A stretch of DNA of 64,000 bases from Arenibacter sp. P308M17 (GTDB lineage: Bacteria; Bacteroidota; Bacteroidia; Flavobacteriales; Flavobacteriaceae), in contig NZ_QVON01000003.1 of assembly GCF_003426735.1 (NCBI RefSeq), positions 558,001-622,000 of the forward strand, given 5' to 3'. The position numbers and the translations under genes were made by a program. Below, piece after piece: positions 9,764 to 19,879 of this stretch (position 1 is its first letter; every line of letters begins with the position of its first letter). Below the pieces are notes generated by a model. It did no database searches and was not told the DNA's origin. It saw only the letters and a list, made by a program, of their open reading frames with translations.

Positions 9764-10316
9764 AGTCACCGAGGACGGAAAAGATGGGCAGGAAGTTGAA
9801 GTGACCAAGGATTATGCGGCCAGTGTGGATACCGAAGCTGCTTGGTTAAAGAAAGGCGGCAAGTATAGGTTCGGTTACAAAAAGCATCACGTTACCGATA
9901 ACGAAGGCTTGGTATTGGGCGTACTTACAACCAAGGCAAGCACCAATGAGATAAGCAATCTGGAAGAAGTATTGGACACGGCGGACCTGCCGGAGGACAT
10001 TCCCTTAAAAGCGGACAAGGGCTACCAATCCAAGAAAAACGGGGCACTGCTAAAAAAACGAAAATTAAAGAACCACATTTTAAAAAAAGTATACAAGAAC
10101 AGACCCTTGACCCATTGGGAGAAGGTGTTCAACAAACTTGTGGGCAAGACAAGGTTTAAGGTCGAGCGTACTTTTGGAGGTATTAAAAGGTGGTTTTCCG
10201 GAGCAACAGCAAGGTACAGGGGAATTAAAAAAATGCACACCCAAAATATAATGGAGGCCATGTGCTACAATTTGTACCGCAGTCCGGGGATACTTGCGTC
10301 CAATTGTAAAAATTAA
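9738..10316 (+). pseudogene. 3' fragment of the IS5-family transposase
   Basis: From 9741 the sequence equals codons 157-347 of the intact transposase. An ATG contributed by the chelatase-like gene (9738-9740) happens to be in frame, giving a 192-codon open frame. The fragment keeps the second Asp and the Glu of the catalytic triad but lacks the first Asp, so it cannot transpose. The IS right end lies at 10449-10459; no left end is present for this copy. Confidence 0.9.
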
Positions 10317-10633
10317 GGGAAAATGGCTTTAAAAGACGGGCCATTTGACCCGAAAAATAACCAAAAAACGAAAAATGACTGAAATATCGGCCCGAAAAAT
10401 TTCTAAAAAATCAAATTTAAAAAATCGACCCTTTTTGGTAAGGGTTATGCAACGGTCTTAAATCTATATGGATATAATTTCGCCAACCGGTGTTAATAGA
10501 TATAGAACGCAATAGCATTTTATAAAACCTCACCCATCGGTACCCTCTGAGAAACGAGCAATTAACAATGAACTTCAAAAGTTTGACTTGCTCTATGCAG
10601 GACGATTTATTGATTTGTATACTGATTTTTCAA

Positions 10634-10698
10634 ATGTGTATGCACTTATTTCAAAAAATATTTCTATATTGCAATCCGAATCACAAGTGTATACACTT
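10634..10698 (+). promoter_or_regulatory. susC promoter with paired GntR-type operators, copy B
   Basis: Identical to the copy A region. Operators lie at 10634-10647 (ATGTGTATGCACTT) and 10685-10698 (AAGTGTATACACTT), and a -7-like TATATTGC lies at 10665-10672. This copy drives the complete susC-susD pair. The operators are 51 bp apart centre to centre, close to five helical turns, which would suit cooperative binding on one face of the DNA. Confidence 0.62.
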
Positions 10699-10720
10699 TT
10701 GATTATGTGGTATTAAACAA

Positions 10721-10855
10721 ATGATAACTATGGCAATCTTACTCCAATCTCCCCGGAAAAAATCAAGTGGGCTAACAAAAAAGGAAATTAAGGAAATCCT
10801 CAAGAAAATATTTATAAGTGACCCAAAAATCAATATAATCCAGGATTCCACCTAA
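10721..10855 (+). CDS. Short leader ORF before susC, copy B
   Basis: Identical to the 44-codon frame at 1725-1859. It lies in the leader of the intact susC, about 100 nt before its start. No family is recognised and expression is uncertain. Confidence 0.3.
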   Translation: MITMAILLQSPRKKSSGLTKKEIKEILKKIFISDPKINIIQDST

Positions 10856-10952
10856 TGGTTAATTGAAAAAATCAGTTTAAAAAAGAATACAATAATCGCA
10901 TTTATAAAAAGTGAATCACCTAATGTTTAATAAATCAACCATTTAAAGAATT

Positions 10953-13900
10953 ATGAAAAAAGTCGATCAACAGAGGTCTTTCCATTTGGCTTGCCCATAT
11001 AAGGACTTATTAAAAATTAAGCTCACGATACTCATTATGATGGTTTTTATTGGCTGGGCTAAGGCCAATGTGTATGAGCCCAACACAAAAGTATCGTTCG
11101 ATACAGGTACTATTACTGTAAAGAAGGATTTGGAATCAATTGAACAATCTTTCGTTGTCAAGGGTACCGTTACTGACAATTATGGAGAGCCATTACCGGG
11201 AGCCAATATTATGGAAAAGGGTACCTCAAACGGTACCCAAACTGATTTTGACGGAAATTTTCAGTTAAGTGTACTTGATCTGGAGGCTATTCTGGAGGTG
11301 TCCTATCTCGGTTTCGGAACAAAGGAAGTTCCTTTAAAAGGATTGACGATTCTAAAAATCCAACTAGAGGAAAGTGCATCCGGTCTGGATGAAGTTGTAC
11401 TTGTTGGATATGGCTCCCAAAGCAAGGCCACATTAACCGGATCCATAACCAATATGACTACGGAAAAGATTGCGCAAATACCCTCGGCCGATCTAACTAC
11501 ACTGTTGGCGGGAAGGCTATCGGGAGTAACGGTCTCAAGCAATACGGGAATGCCTGGAATATCCTCGGATTTAACAATTAGGGCGAGGGGAACTTGGAAC
11601 AATGCTACTCCAGTATATGTTATTGATGGTATTGTAAAGAGCAAGGCCGATTTTGATGCACTTGATGTTAATGAGGTAGAGGAAGTCAGCATCCTAAAGG
11701 ATGCCGCTTCTGGGGCTATTTATGGGGCCAGAGCTGCCAATGGGGTTGTTCTGGTAAATACGAAAAAAGGACATTCCGGTAAGCCTACGATAAATTATAT
11801 TTCGACCTATAGTGTAGAAAAGCCAACTATATTGCCTGATATGATGTCAGGGATAGATATTGCCAATATGGCCAATACAATAAGTGAGACTTCATGGTTT
11901 TCTTGGAGCCAAGAAGATTTAGATTGGTTACGTACCGTAAACAATGGTTATGGTTACGATTATTTGGACGAAGTTTATAAAGATCCTTATAGTAGCCGTC
12001 ATGCTGTTAGCATATCCGGAGGATCCGATGCGGTTAAATACTACATAGGGGGTTCTATCTTTAAACAGACAGGTTTTCTTGAGCCGATTACCTATGATAA
12101 AAACAATTTAAGGGCAAATATTGATGTCAAAATTTCTAATAACCTAACTGCGAATGTGAACCTTGCTATTTCCAATAGCTTACGCCAAAGAATGGACCCA
12201 CCTGGTGATGGCAGTGATTGGGGAGGAGAGGGGTTATGGACAAAGTTACAGACTTGGAACTTTTACGACCCAATTTTTATAGATGGGAAAGCCCCTAATT
12301 TAGGATGGCTAGGTAATGTGGGCGGATTGATCAATAATTCCGGATATATGAAAAATAGAGGTCAAAATCAAAATGCTGTACTTAGTTTGACCTATAACAT
12401 TCCAACATTGGAAGGCCTATCTGCAAAGGTTACTTACGCGAACAACCAGTCGACAAGCGATGTAAAAATATTTCAAAAGAAACATACGCTATACGAAATT
12501 ACTGGGCATACACCTCATGACTTTTCACAAGTGAAACTTACTGGGCAAACTGTTAAAAGCAATTGGCCATCCAGGGAATCACTTTCGGAAACAGCTTATT
12601 TTAACAGGTCATATCAATTTAATACGCAAATAAATTTTAAGAGAGCTTTTGGTTATCACGGTATTGATGCATTGTTAGCCTATGAACAAAGTGAAGGTTT
12701 CAATAACAATTTTGGAGCTGGTCGATATGATTTTCCCGTTCTGGTAAGGGATCAATGGAATCAAACTAGTGGAGTACCTGAAGATTCATGGGCTGGAGGA
12801 TCTGAAAATGAAACAGGTAGATTGTCGTATGTTGGAAGATTAAACTATGACTTCAAATCCAAATATTTGCTTACTGCATCATTTAGATATGATGGGTCTC
12901 TAATATTTAAACCAAGCGAGCGTTGGGGGTTATTCCCCTCTGTTTCTGCTGGTTGGGTTGTAAGTGAGGAAAAATTCTTTGACATTAATTTCATTGAGCG
13001 ACTTAAATTAAGGGCATCATATGGGACTGTAGGTAATGATGCAGTTGATCCATGGAGATGGCAAGAGCAGTACGTCGGGGGCACCGGATATTTTTTGGGA
13101 CAAAGTCCGCGAGAAGTCAAGGGAATACAATATGGGGGAATCACCAACCCCTTGATGACTTGGGAAACTTCCGAATCGACAAATTTTGGTCTTGATATAA
13201 ATTTGACCAACAATCTCAGTTTTACCTTAGATGTATGGGGCAAAAGAACGAAGGATATCTTAGGGTCGCAACTTGATGAGCTGCCTTCTACGGTTGGGGG
13301 AAATATACCAAATACCAACTATGGTGAAATGAAGTCCAATGGTTATGAGATAGAAGTAGACTATAATAATAATATTGGGGATTTTAATTATTATCTAGGG
13401 GCAAATTATGGATATGCTACGGATGAAGTCGTAAAAATAGCGCAAGGTGATAATATAAGGGATTTTCAAAATAGAATCGGCCGTTCCTGGAATTATATTG
13501 CCGGGTTGGTTTATGATGACATTCTAAGAACTCAGGAGGACATTGATGCTTTACCTACAGGTTATACGATCTATGGTCAGTCCCCTCAATTGGGTCAAAT
13601 TAATTACCAGGATATTAGTGGTATAGACGGTGTACCAGATGGCAAAATTGATGGTTTGGATAATACTGTTATTGCTGATAATGCCGCTCCTACTTCAACT
13701 TATGGGATTCAACTTGGTGGGAGTCTAAAAGGTGTAAGCGTGGACGTATTGTTTCAAGGAACAGGAGGTTATAAGAAAATCCTAAGTGCCCAGGCTCCCT
13801 ATGGATGGACACGGGTGTATGGCATATGGGAAGACTATTGGTCACCTGAGAATATAAATTCCTCAATGCCTAAACCAAATTGGGATATTGCATCAGACCG

Positions 13901-14141
13901 TTATCATTCTACTTTTTGGTTAAAGGATGCGGATTATTTGAGACTTAGATATTTGAACATAGGTTATGATCTGCCGGAGAAAGTGCTCAATACCATTGGG
14001 GTTAAAAAATTAAAATTGTTCATTTCAGGAACTAATTTATTTACGTTCTCGAAATTTAAAGACTATGATGTGGAATTGGGTAGTGCAGGAGTTTATCCAA
14101 ATATGCAAAATTATAGTTTGGGTTTAGACATAACACTTTAA
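10953..14141 (+). CDS. susC: SusC/RagA-type TonB-dependent outer-membrane transporter
   Basis: This 1,062-residue protein is the outer-membrane channel of a SusC-SusD glycan importer powered by TonB. After a long N-terminal leader with a hydrophobic segment (about 22-40), a carboxypeptidase-regulatory-like domain starts near residue 70 (VKGTVTDNYGEPLPGANI). The TonB-box-like region DEVVLVGYGS follows, then the plug domain with YVIDGIV and GAIYGARAANGVVLVNTKKG, and finally a long beta-barrel ending in SLGLDITL. Length is normal for the family. susD begins 17 nt downstream, forming the usual pair. The operator-flanked promoter 255 nt upstream suggests control by the GntR protein of this locus. 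Confidence 0.95.
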   Translation: MKKVDQQRSFHLACPYKDLLKIKLTILIMMVFIGWAKANVYEPNTKVSFDTGTITVKKDLESIEQSFVVKGTVTDNYGEPLPGANIMEKGTSNGTQTDFDGNFQLSVLDLEAILEVSYLGFGTKEVPLKGLTILKIQLEESASGLDEVVLVGYGSQSKATLTGSITNMTTEKIAQIPSADLTTLLAGRLSGVTVSSNTGMPGISSDLTIRARGTWNNATPVYVIDGIVKSKADFDALDVNEVEEVSILKDAASGAIYGARAANGVVLVNTKKGHSGKPTINYISTYSVEKPTILPDMMSGIDIANMANTISETSWFSWSQEDLDWLRTVNNGYGYDYLDEVYKDPYSSRHAVSISGGSDAVKYYIGGSIFKQTGFLEPITYDKNNLRANIDVKISNNLTANVNLAISNSLRQRMDPPGDGSDWGGEGLWTKLQTWNFYDPIFIDGKAPNLGWLGNVGGLINNSGYMKNRGQNQNAVLSLTYNIPTLEGLSAKVTYANNQSTSDVKIFQKKHTLYEITGHTPHDFSQVKLTGQTVKSNWPSRESLSETAYFNRSYQFNTQINFKRAFGYHGIDALLAYEQSEGFNNNFGAGRYDFPVLVRDQWNQTSGVPEDSWAGGSENETGRLSYVGRLNYDFKSKYLLTASFRYDGSLIFKPSERWGLFPSVSAGWVVSEEKFFDINFIERLKLRASYGTVGNDAVDPWRWQEQYVGGTGYFLGQSPREVKGIQYGGITNPLMTWETSESTNFGLDINLTNNLSFTLDVWGKRTKDILGSQLDELPSTVGGNIPNTNYGEMKSNGYEIEVDYNNNIGDFNYYLGANYGYATDEVVKIAQGDNIRDFQNRIGRSWNYIAGLVYDDILRTQEDIDALPTGYTIYGQSPQLGQINYQDISGIDGVPDGKIDGLDNTVIADNAAPTSTYGIQLGGSLKGVSVDVLFQGTGGYKKILSAQAPYGWTRVYGIWEDYWSPENINSSMPKPNWDIASDRYHSTFWLKDADYLRLRYLNIGYDLPEKVLNTIGVKKLKLFISGTNLFTFSKFKDYDVELGSAGVYPNMQNYSLGLDITL

Positions 14142-14158
14142 TATAAATAACGTAACAA

Positions 14159-15877
14159 ATGAAAATAAATAATCACCTAGTAGTACTTTTCATTCTGATA
14201 GGGCTTGCTTTTGGTTCCTGTGAAAAAGTATTCGAAAAAGAAAACCTGAATGCGATCAACCCGGAAGATGTATGGTTGGACGAAGGACTGGCAGAGGCCT
14301 ATATCAATAATATTTATAGTCTTTTCATGCCAGGAATGGCTTTTAATGGGGGGGCATCGGACGAGGCACCTAATGGGGATGGTTTTACCATGCAGCCTCT
14401 TCTAAAGGGAACCGCAGATATAAATACAGTGAATTATTGGCCTTATGCAAATATTAGGAAAATCAATATTTTGCTCAGAGAAGTTGAAACCAGTACTCTT
14501 GATCCCGATTTTTTGGGTGGGCTGAAAGGACAGGCCCTGTTTTTCAGGGCCTGGGCATATTTCAATATGACGAAACTTTATGGAGGTGTTCCTTTGGTGC
14601 TGTATGCACAAGGTTTGGAGGAGGAAGATTTGTCCGTTCCAAGAAGTAATGCGGCCACCTGTTTTGAACAAATAATAAAAGATTTGGATGAGGCAATCTC
14701 ATTGTTGCCCGATGAATGGACGGGCGCAGACTATGGTAGGATCGATAAAGGAATAGCAATGGCCTTTAAGGGGCGGGCCTTACTGTTTTATGCAAGTCCA
14801 CAATTTAACCCTTCTGGGGATGCCACTAAATGGACTGATGCCTATAATGCCAATAAAGAGGCATTGGCATATTTGGAAACGATGGGGAAAGGATTGTACC
14901 AAGGCAATTATGAGGATATCTGGTACCAGGAATTGAACGAAGAGGTAATTATGGTAAACCAATTTTTGAATCCTGGCCGTACTTATAACCAAAATGTACT
15001 AAGACCTTTGTGGGCTACTAGTGGTGCTGTTGGGTATGATCAACCCGCTTTAAAACTTGTGGATGCATTTCCTATGAAGGACGGATCCGATTTTGATCCC
15101 AATGCCGGTTACGGAGAGTTCTATAAAAATCGTGACAATCGTTTTTATGCCAATATTGCATATAACGGGAGCCATCACTATAATATAAAAGATCTTGACA
15201 CTTTCGAGTCGTATCTATGGCTATATACAACCGCCGCCGGAGAAGATTCCGAACAATTGCTTTATGGTTTTTCCGGATTTAATTGGACCGGATTCTATAG
15301 ACTAAAGGCTGTGGATAAGGATGTAGATGGGGCAACCATTAATCTGGCGGATGTTGATTGGATCGAAATCCGATTAGCAGAAGTCTTGATGAATTACGGC
15401 GAAGCGGCCAATGAAATTGGCAATACGGCCGAGGCACTTCAGGTATTGTACGATATAAGGGCCCGTGCCGGTATAGAAGCCGGATCGGGGAATTATGGGA
15501 TCACTTCTAACGATCAGGCAGGTATTAGGGAAGCGTATATCAACGAGAGATTTGTTGAGTTCGCTTTTGAAAATAAAAGATGGGATGACCTAAGAAGATG
15601 GAGAAGATTCGATATTCTTAACGACCAAGTAGTACATAAAGGATTGTCGTTTACCGTAAATCCAGGGGAACAGGCACCTCAAGGTTATGACAATATAGAT
15701 GATTTTTGGGACAAGTTTTCTTGGAGTACTTTTGATGTGGAAACTGCCCCGAATGAAAGATTTAATATTCCTGATACCTATTATTTCTATGGGATTCCAG
15801 AATCTTATATTCAAAAGGATGCCAATTTGGAGCAGACAATAGGTTGGGATGGAGGTACCTTTGATCCATTGAATTAA
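14159..15877 (+). CDS. susD: SusD/RagB-type glycan-binding lipoprotein
   Basis: The 572-residue lipoprotein forms the lid over the SusC channel and captures oligosaccharides at the cell surface. A signal peptide with lipobox (LAFGSC, Cys at residue 21) is visible. The family core is seen as ALFFRAWAYFNMTKLYGGVPLV around residue 125 and the TPR-like helices that follow. The C-terminal block includes RLAEVLMNYGEAANEIG and FENKRWDDLRRWRRFD. Length is typical. It follows susC in one operon and ends before a strong hairpin terminator at 16012. Confidence 0.95.
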   Translation: MKINNHLVVLFILIGLAFGSCEKVFEKENLNAINPEDVWLDEGLAEAYINNIYSLFMPGMAFNGGASDEAPNGDGFTMQPLLKGTADINTVNYWPYANIRKINILLREVETSTLDPDFLGGLKGQALFFRAWAYFNMTKLYGGVPLVLYAQGLEEEDLSVPRSNAATCFEQIIKDLDEAISLLPDEWTGADYGRIDKGIAMAFKGRALLFYASPQFNPSGDATKWTDAYNANKEALAYLETMGKGLYQGNYEDIWYQELNEEVIMVNQFLNPGRTYNQNVLRPLWATSGAVGYDQPALKLVDAFPMKDGSDFDPNAGYGEFYKNRDNRFYANIAYNGSHHYNIKDLDTFESYLWLYTTAAGEDSEQLLYGFSGFNWTGFYRLKAVDKDVDGATINLADVDWIEIRLAEVLMNYGEAANEIGNTAEALQVLYDIRARAGIEAGSGNYGITSNDQAGIREAYINERFVEFAFENKRWDDLRRWRRFDILNDQVVHKGLSFTVNPGEQAPQGYDNIDDFWDKFSWSTFDVETAPNERFNIPDTYYFYGIPESYIQKDANLEQTIGWDGGTFDPLN

Positions 15878-16011
15878 TATTTATTTGATAATTCTGGAGT
15901 TGTCCATAATTAATATGGCTGTAGTATTAGTTCAAATCAATAACGCAATTATTCATAATGATAAGTGAGATTTTGATCATTGGAGTTAGTTAAGTTAGTT
16001 TTAGTAGGGGG

Positions 16012-16045
16012 AATGGAGTGTTTAAATGCACTCCATTTCTTTTTT
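16012..16045 (+). terminator. Rho-independent terminator after susD
   Basis: A perfect 9-bp stem AATGGAGTG / CACTCCATT (16012-16020 and 16029-16037) encloses an 8-nt loop and is followed by TCTTTTTT. It closes the susC-susD operon about 135 nt after susD. Confidence 0.85.
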
Positions 16046-16236
16046 GGGTCAATACATGACTTGTCTATTTAGCATTTGACGAAGGGGGGGCTTTTTGGAT
16101 CGTTGGCGCAGTTGCTAATCGTCACAGGATGGGTTTTGCAAAAAAACGATATAAACGGAGGCAGTAAAAAGTGCACAAATATCCGAAAGAAGCAATTTTC
16201 GATGTTTCATATATCATATTCTAAATAATTGTTAAA

Positions 16237-16298
16237 ATGTGTATACACTTTTTTTGGAATTTAATATCTTTCGTACGAAATTAAAAGTATATACACTT
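16237..16298 (+). promoter_or_regulatory. Operator-flanked promoter before the LamG glycosidase gene
   Basis: Site 1 at 16237-16250 reads ATGTGTATACACTT and site 2 at 16285-16298 reads AAGTATATACACTT. Between them lies the -7-like box TATCTTTC (16265-16272), 14 bp after site 1 and 12 bp before site 2, the same layout as at susC and next to gntR. It probably drives the glycosidase gene at 16736. Confidence 0.6.
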
Positions 16299-16735
16299 TT
16301 AGTTAACGATTGAACACATTAGAAATATGGGCAATAGGTTTTGGGGAGGTATAGTAAAAATTTCAAATAAAATAATGGCATACTGTTCACAGTTCACCTT
16401 AAGGTTGATTCGTTTTTAGTTCTGATCAAATGACCGATTGGTTCCAAACGGAAGATATGGAACGTTTGTGGTATTGAATATGGGAACCAAGTATTATGGT
16501 CATAATCAGTTCTATTGATAATCGTTTCATTTTTATTAAAGGACGGATCATGGAAATTATTGTGGAATGGATCTTCCAGGAACAAAAATCTATGGAAAAT
16601 GGAATTTCTTTTTCCGCGAGATCCTGGACCGGTGCTTTGGAGCCCTCAGCCTTGTTAGGTAACTAATTGTGTTGCCCAAAGGAATATGTATTGGAATAAA
16701 ATGATCAATAATATAATAGTCTAATTAAAATAATC
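16299..16735. other. Long leader, no gene recognised
   Basis: About 440 nt separate the operator-flanked promoter from the next gene. A short open frame (16496-16663) exists but matches nothing recognised, and the stretch may contain decayed coding sequence. No terminator or second promoter is clear. Confidence 0.35.
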
Positions 16736-19705
16736 ATGACCGTATTTTTAAAACACAGTTTTGTTCTCTTACTAATGATAGTCGGGATCGGCGCCAAGGC
16801 ACAGATAGATGTGAAAGCCCATTTTAAAATGGGACAGGGAACAGCAGTTACCTATGCCATAGGGCCTAAACAGATTATCTCGGAAAACAATGCACAATTG
16901 ACATTATTACGTAAAGGGAGTCCCGTATTTTATGCCAGCGCTCCTAACGGCAAACAAGGTGGATCTATACTATTTACACCTGATAATGGTTATTACCATT
17001 CGGAAAAGAATTTGATCGACAATAACGACAATTTTGTTCTTGAAGTCTGGGCAAAACCTAGATTGACCGAGGGAAAGGATATAGATGCCAAACATACTTT
17101 CGGGATTGTTGGTTTGGGCGATGCACGAAATGGATATGCAATAGTACAACAGGGCGATAAATGGTTTGCAAAAGTCGGTGGCAAAGGTATGTTCGAGATA
17201 GGAGTTGCAACTTACAATAAGTGGACCCATCTTGCTTTAGTGGCTGACGGCAATAATTGCACATTGTGGATGGACGGGGTGAAAAGAGGAATATTCCAAA
17301 AAGGAAATAAAATCAATGCAGGCTTCACTGTTGGCAATCAAAATAAGGGTAATAATCAATTTAACGGTGAAATTTACGAGGTGCGATTTGCTACTTTTAA
17401 AACAGGAGAATTTAATCCAGGGAAGGATTTTTTACTCAATTATGAATATAAAAAAGGACTAAGTGCCAACAGAATAAAAAAAACCGAAGCACTTATCCAA
17501 AACATAGAATCACCCGGAACCGGCAAAGAGATTGTTAATTCACTTTCTGTCTCCTCACAATCCCAGGACTGGCTTATACACAAAATCGATGAGCCCAGTA
17601 AATTATTGATAGAAAAATCCAAAGATGGCCTAACATCCATGTTTCAATTAAATAACGGATTGGTAAGTCGCACCTTTTATGTGTCAGACAACATTGCATG
17701 TGTCAGCTATAATAACTTATCAAATGGCGCAGAGTATGTGCGCGCTGTAAAACCTGAGGCACGTATTATGCTGGATAGTATCTGGTATGAGGTTGGCGGG
17801 TTGCAAGGTCAGCCCGAAAAATCGTATCTGATGGAAAGCTGGTATGCAACAATAGAAGCCAATCCCAATGCATTTAGTTTAGTAAAAATTGAAACGGGCT
17901 TGCCAAAAGAACGGTATCACTGGGAGCAAAAATATAATGCCCTATCCACACCGTGGCCTGCGAAAGGACTTAGATTGACAATGACTTTCAAGCCTACCGA
18001 AATAATGACGGCGGTAAAGGATATTGAAATAAAAATAAATTATGAGATCTACCAAGGCATTCCCGTAATTTCAAAATGGCTGGAAGTTATCAACCATAAC
18101 GAAAGGGATGTTACTTTGGATCGTTTTGAATCCGAAGTATTGGCCATAAACCAGGACCAAGTACACCGGATACATGTAGAAAGTGATTATTCCTTTGCTT
18201 TGGCCAACTGGGACAAGGACGGGAGCGGCTTGCTCCATTTCACGGGAGACCCCAAACCCTACCAGGCAGGTCAATCTACCACGAAATGGGTAGTAGACCC
18301 TGACTATCATACTTGGGCCACTCAAAACGCGGCGGAGGATATTTTCTTGGATTTTCCACACCGGAACCTTTTATTGAGCAAGTTGCCGATGGGGCCTAAT
18401 GTGCTAATAGGTAAAGAGGAACCCTTTATTTCAAATGTTACTTTTGAACTATTGAATGATAGTGACGATAGAGAAAGACAGTCACTGGCCCATCGGAGAA
18501 TGTACAAAACTTTAGCACCCCAGGTAACCGAATCACTGATTGGTGCCTCTATTACCTCTCATGATGAAACTCTCTTAAAGTCCCTAATTGACCAGATGTA
18601 CGAACTTGGCATGGAAAAACTTACCATTGACCCATGGCCTGGGGTGAGCTATGACAATATGGACGAAAGCTATCTGAAACATTGGAAAAAAATAGGTAAA
18701 TATGCGGAAGAGCGAGGGATAATAATGGCAGGTTACGAATTGCAGGTCGCTTCCAGAGGCCGCGGACCTGAAGTTGACTGTATTGACCCGGCCACTGGCA
18801 GCCCTGGAACTATGTTTGGCCAAAGCGTATGTATAGCAAGTAAATGGCAGGATGATTATTATCCTAAGATGTGGAGGTTTTATGATGAGTCCAAGTTTAT
18901 GGTGTATAGTGCCGATGGTCCCTACCATGGGGATGCCTGTGGGTCTGAAATTCATAAACATCACCGAGGGCTGAAAGATTCCCAATGGGAACAATGGAAG
19001 GCACAGGTGGAGGTAATTCATGAGGCCCAGAGACGTGGTATGAACATTCTTCTTCCAGATTGGTATTTTTTAAATGGGGGCAGCAGTACCGGTATGGGAT
19101 ATCGGGAAGCCACCGCCAATCTTTCCCCCCAACAGCAATTACTACTAGGGCGGCAATATATATATGATGGAACATGGTATAAGCTACCAACGATGGGTTG
19201 GATGACCTTGCAACTTGTTGGTTTTTACACAAATGACCCACGGGTTGGACTGGAACCCTTAAATGAAAACATCGAGCGATATGAACAGCAGTTAATTCAG
19301 TATCTAGCGAGCGGTTCCCAACTTACTATCCGCGGCAACCGTATGTACGATACCCCTGAAACAAAAGCAATGGTTCAAAAATGGTTGACCTGGTTTAAAA
19401 CGTATCGCCAAATTTTAACTTCTGATATTATTCATGTGAGCCGCCCCACCGGTCGTGATTTGGATTGCATGCTACATGTGGATCCCTATGGAAAATATAA
19501 AGGCATGGCCGTTGTCTTTAATCCAACGGACAAGGACATTGAAAAGGAACTTAAATTGCCCTTGTATTATACCGGATTAAAAGACAGTGTAACTGTAAAG
19601 AAAGAGGGGGGCGGGCAAAAAAAATATACTCTAACCGAGGAAGGTGAATTATTGATGACCGTAAAGATAAAGGCGGGAGGTACATCATGGTATGTATTGG
19701 AGTAA
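16736..19705 (+). CDS. Secreted LamG-domain glycoside hydrolase, alpha-galactosidase-like barrel
   Basis: A 989-residue protein with a signal peptide ending near AKAQ (residue 22). Residues about 60-230 resemble a LamG/concanavalin-type carbohydrate-binding domain (KWTHLALVADGNNCTLWMDG). A beta-sandwich follows, then a TIM-barrel-like part (about 590-860) with MYELGMEKLTIDPWPGVSYD, EVDCIDPATG and MNILLPDWYFLNGG, and a C-terminal beta domain. The order sandwich-barrel-sandwich recalls clan GH-D enzymes such as GH36, but no classical motif is certain, so substrate and family are open. It is the first gene behind an operator-flanked promoter and lies 174 nt before a GH2 gene. Confidence 0.6.
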   Translation: MTVFLKHSFVLLLMIVGIGAKAQIDVKAHFKMGQGTAVTYAIGPKQIISENNAQLTLLRKGSPVFYASAPNGKQGGSILFTPDNGYYHSEKNLIDNNDNFVLEVWAKPRLTEGKDIDAKHTFGIVGLGDARNGYAIVQQGDKWFAKVGGKGMFEIGVATYNKWTHLALVADGNNCTLWMDGVKRGIFQKGNKINAGFTVGNQNKGNNQFNGEIYEVRFATFKTGEFNPGKDFLLNYEYKKGLSANRIKKTEALIQNIESPGTGKEIVNSLSVSSQSQDWLIHKIDEPSKLLIEKSKDGLTSMFQLNNGLVSRTFYVSDNIACVSYNNLSNGAEYVRAVKPEARIMLDSIWYEVGGLQGQPEKSYLMESWYATIEANPNAFSLVKIETGLPKERYHWEQKYNALSTPWPAKGLRLTMTFKPTEIMTAVKDIEIKINYEIYQGIPVISKWLEVINHNERDVTLDRFESEVLAINQDQVHRIHVESDYSFALANWDKDGSGLLHFTGDPKPYQAGQSTTKWVVDPDYHTWATQNAAEDIFLDFPHRNLLLSKLPMGPNVLIGKEEPFISNVTFELLNDSDDRERQSLAHRRMYKTLAPQVTESLIGASITSHDETLLKSLIDQMYELGMEKLTIDPWPGVSYDNMDESYLKHWKKIGKYAEERGIIMAGYELQVASRGRGPEVDCIDPATGSPGTMFGQSVCIASKWQDDYYPKMWRFYDESKFMVYSADGPYHGDACGSEIHKHHRGLKDSQWEQWKAQVEVIHEAQRRGMNILLPDWYFLNGGSSTGMGYREATANLSPQQQLLLGRQYIYDGTWYKLPTMGWMTLQLVGFYTNDPRVGLEPLNENIERYEQQLIQYLASGSQLTIRGNRMYDTPETKAMVQKWLTWFKTYRQILTSDIIHVSRPTGRDLDCMLHVDPYGKYKGMAVVFNPTDKDIEKELKLPLYYTGLKDSVTVKKEGGGQKKYTLTEEGELLMTVKIKAGGTSWYVLE

Positions 19706-19879
19706 AGTAACAGAGTATCTAATCGAATAAAGGAAAAGGCGATTTATACGAAAAATAATTTTACCGGGATTTGCTGTTCCGTTGTTGATAATTATCTGCC
19801 CATAAGGTAAATAAATCCATGTTCATATGGCTCCATTGATCCAACTATGTGCTGTTAAATAAAAATCAAATTATTAAAT

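Larger units (their letters stand above)
9741..13346. repeat. 3.6-kb direct repeat, copy B
   Basis: Second copy of the 3,606-bp block (see copy A, 745-4350). Its left boundary cuts into a chelatase-like gene at 9740/9741 and into the IS transposase; its right boundary at 13346 is inside a complete susC, so this right side is the natural continuation. Deleting one period (8,996 bp) between the copies would leave an intact IS followed by intact susC and susD. Confidence 0.93.

Noticed and set aside
745-13346. Engineered single-crossover integration as cause of the 3.6-kb repeats
   Set aside because: The insert contains no vector backbone, replication origin or selectable marker; its genes look native to flavobacteria.
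16496-16663. 55-codon open frame before the LamG glycosidase gene
   Set aside because: No recognisable motif or signal peptide, and it lies in a long leader; not supported as a gene.
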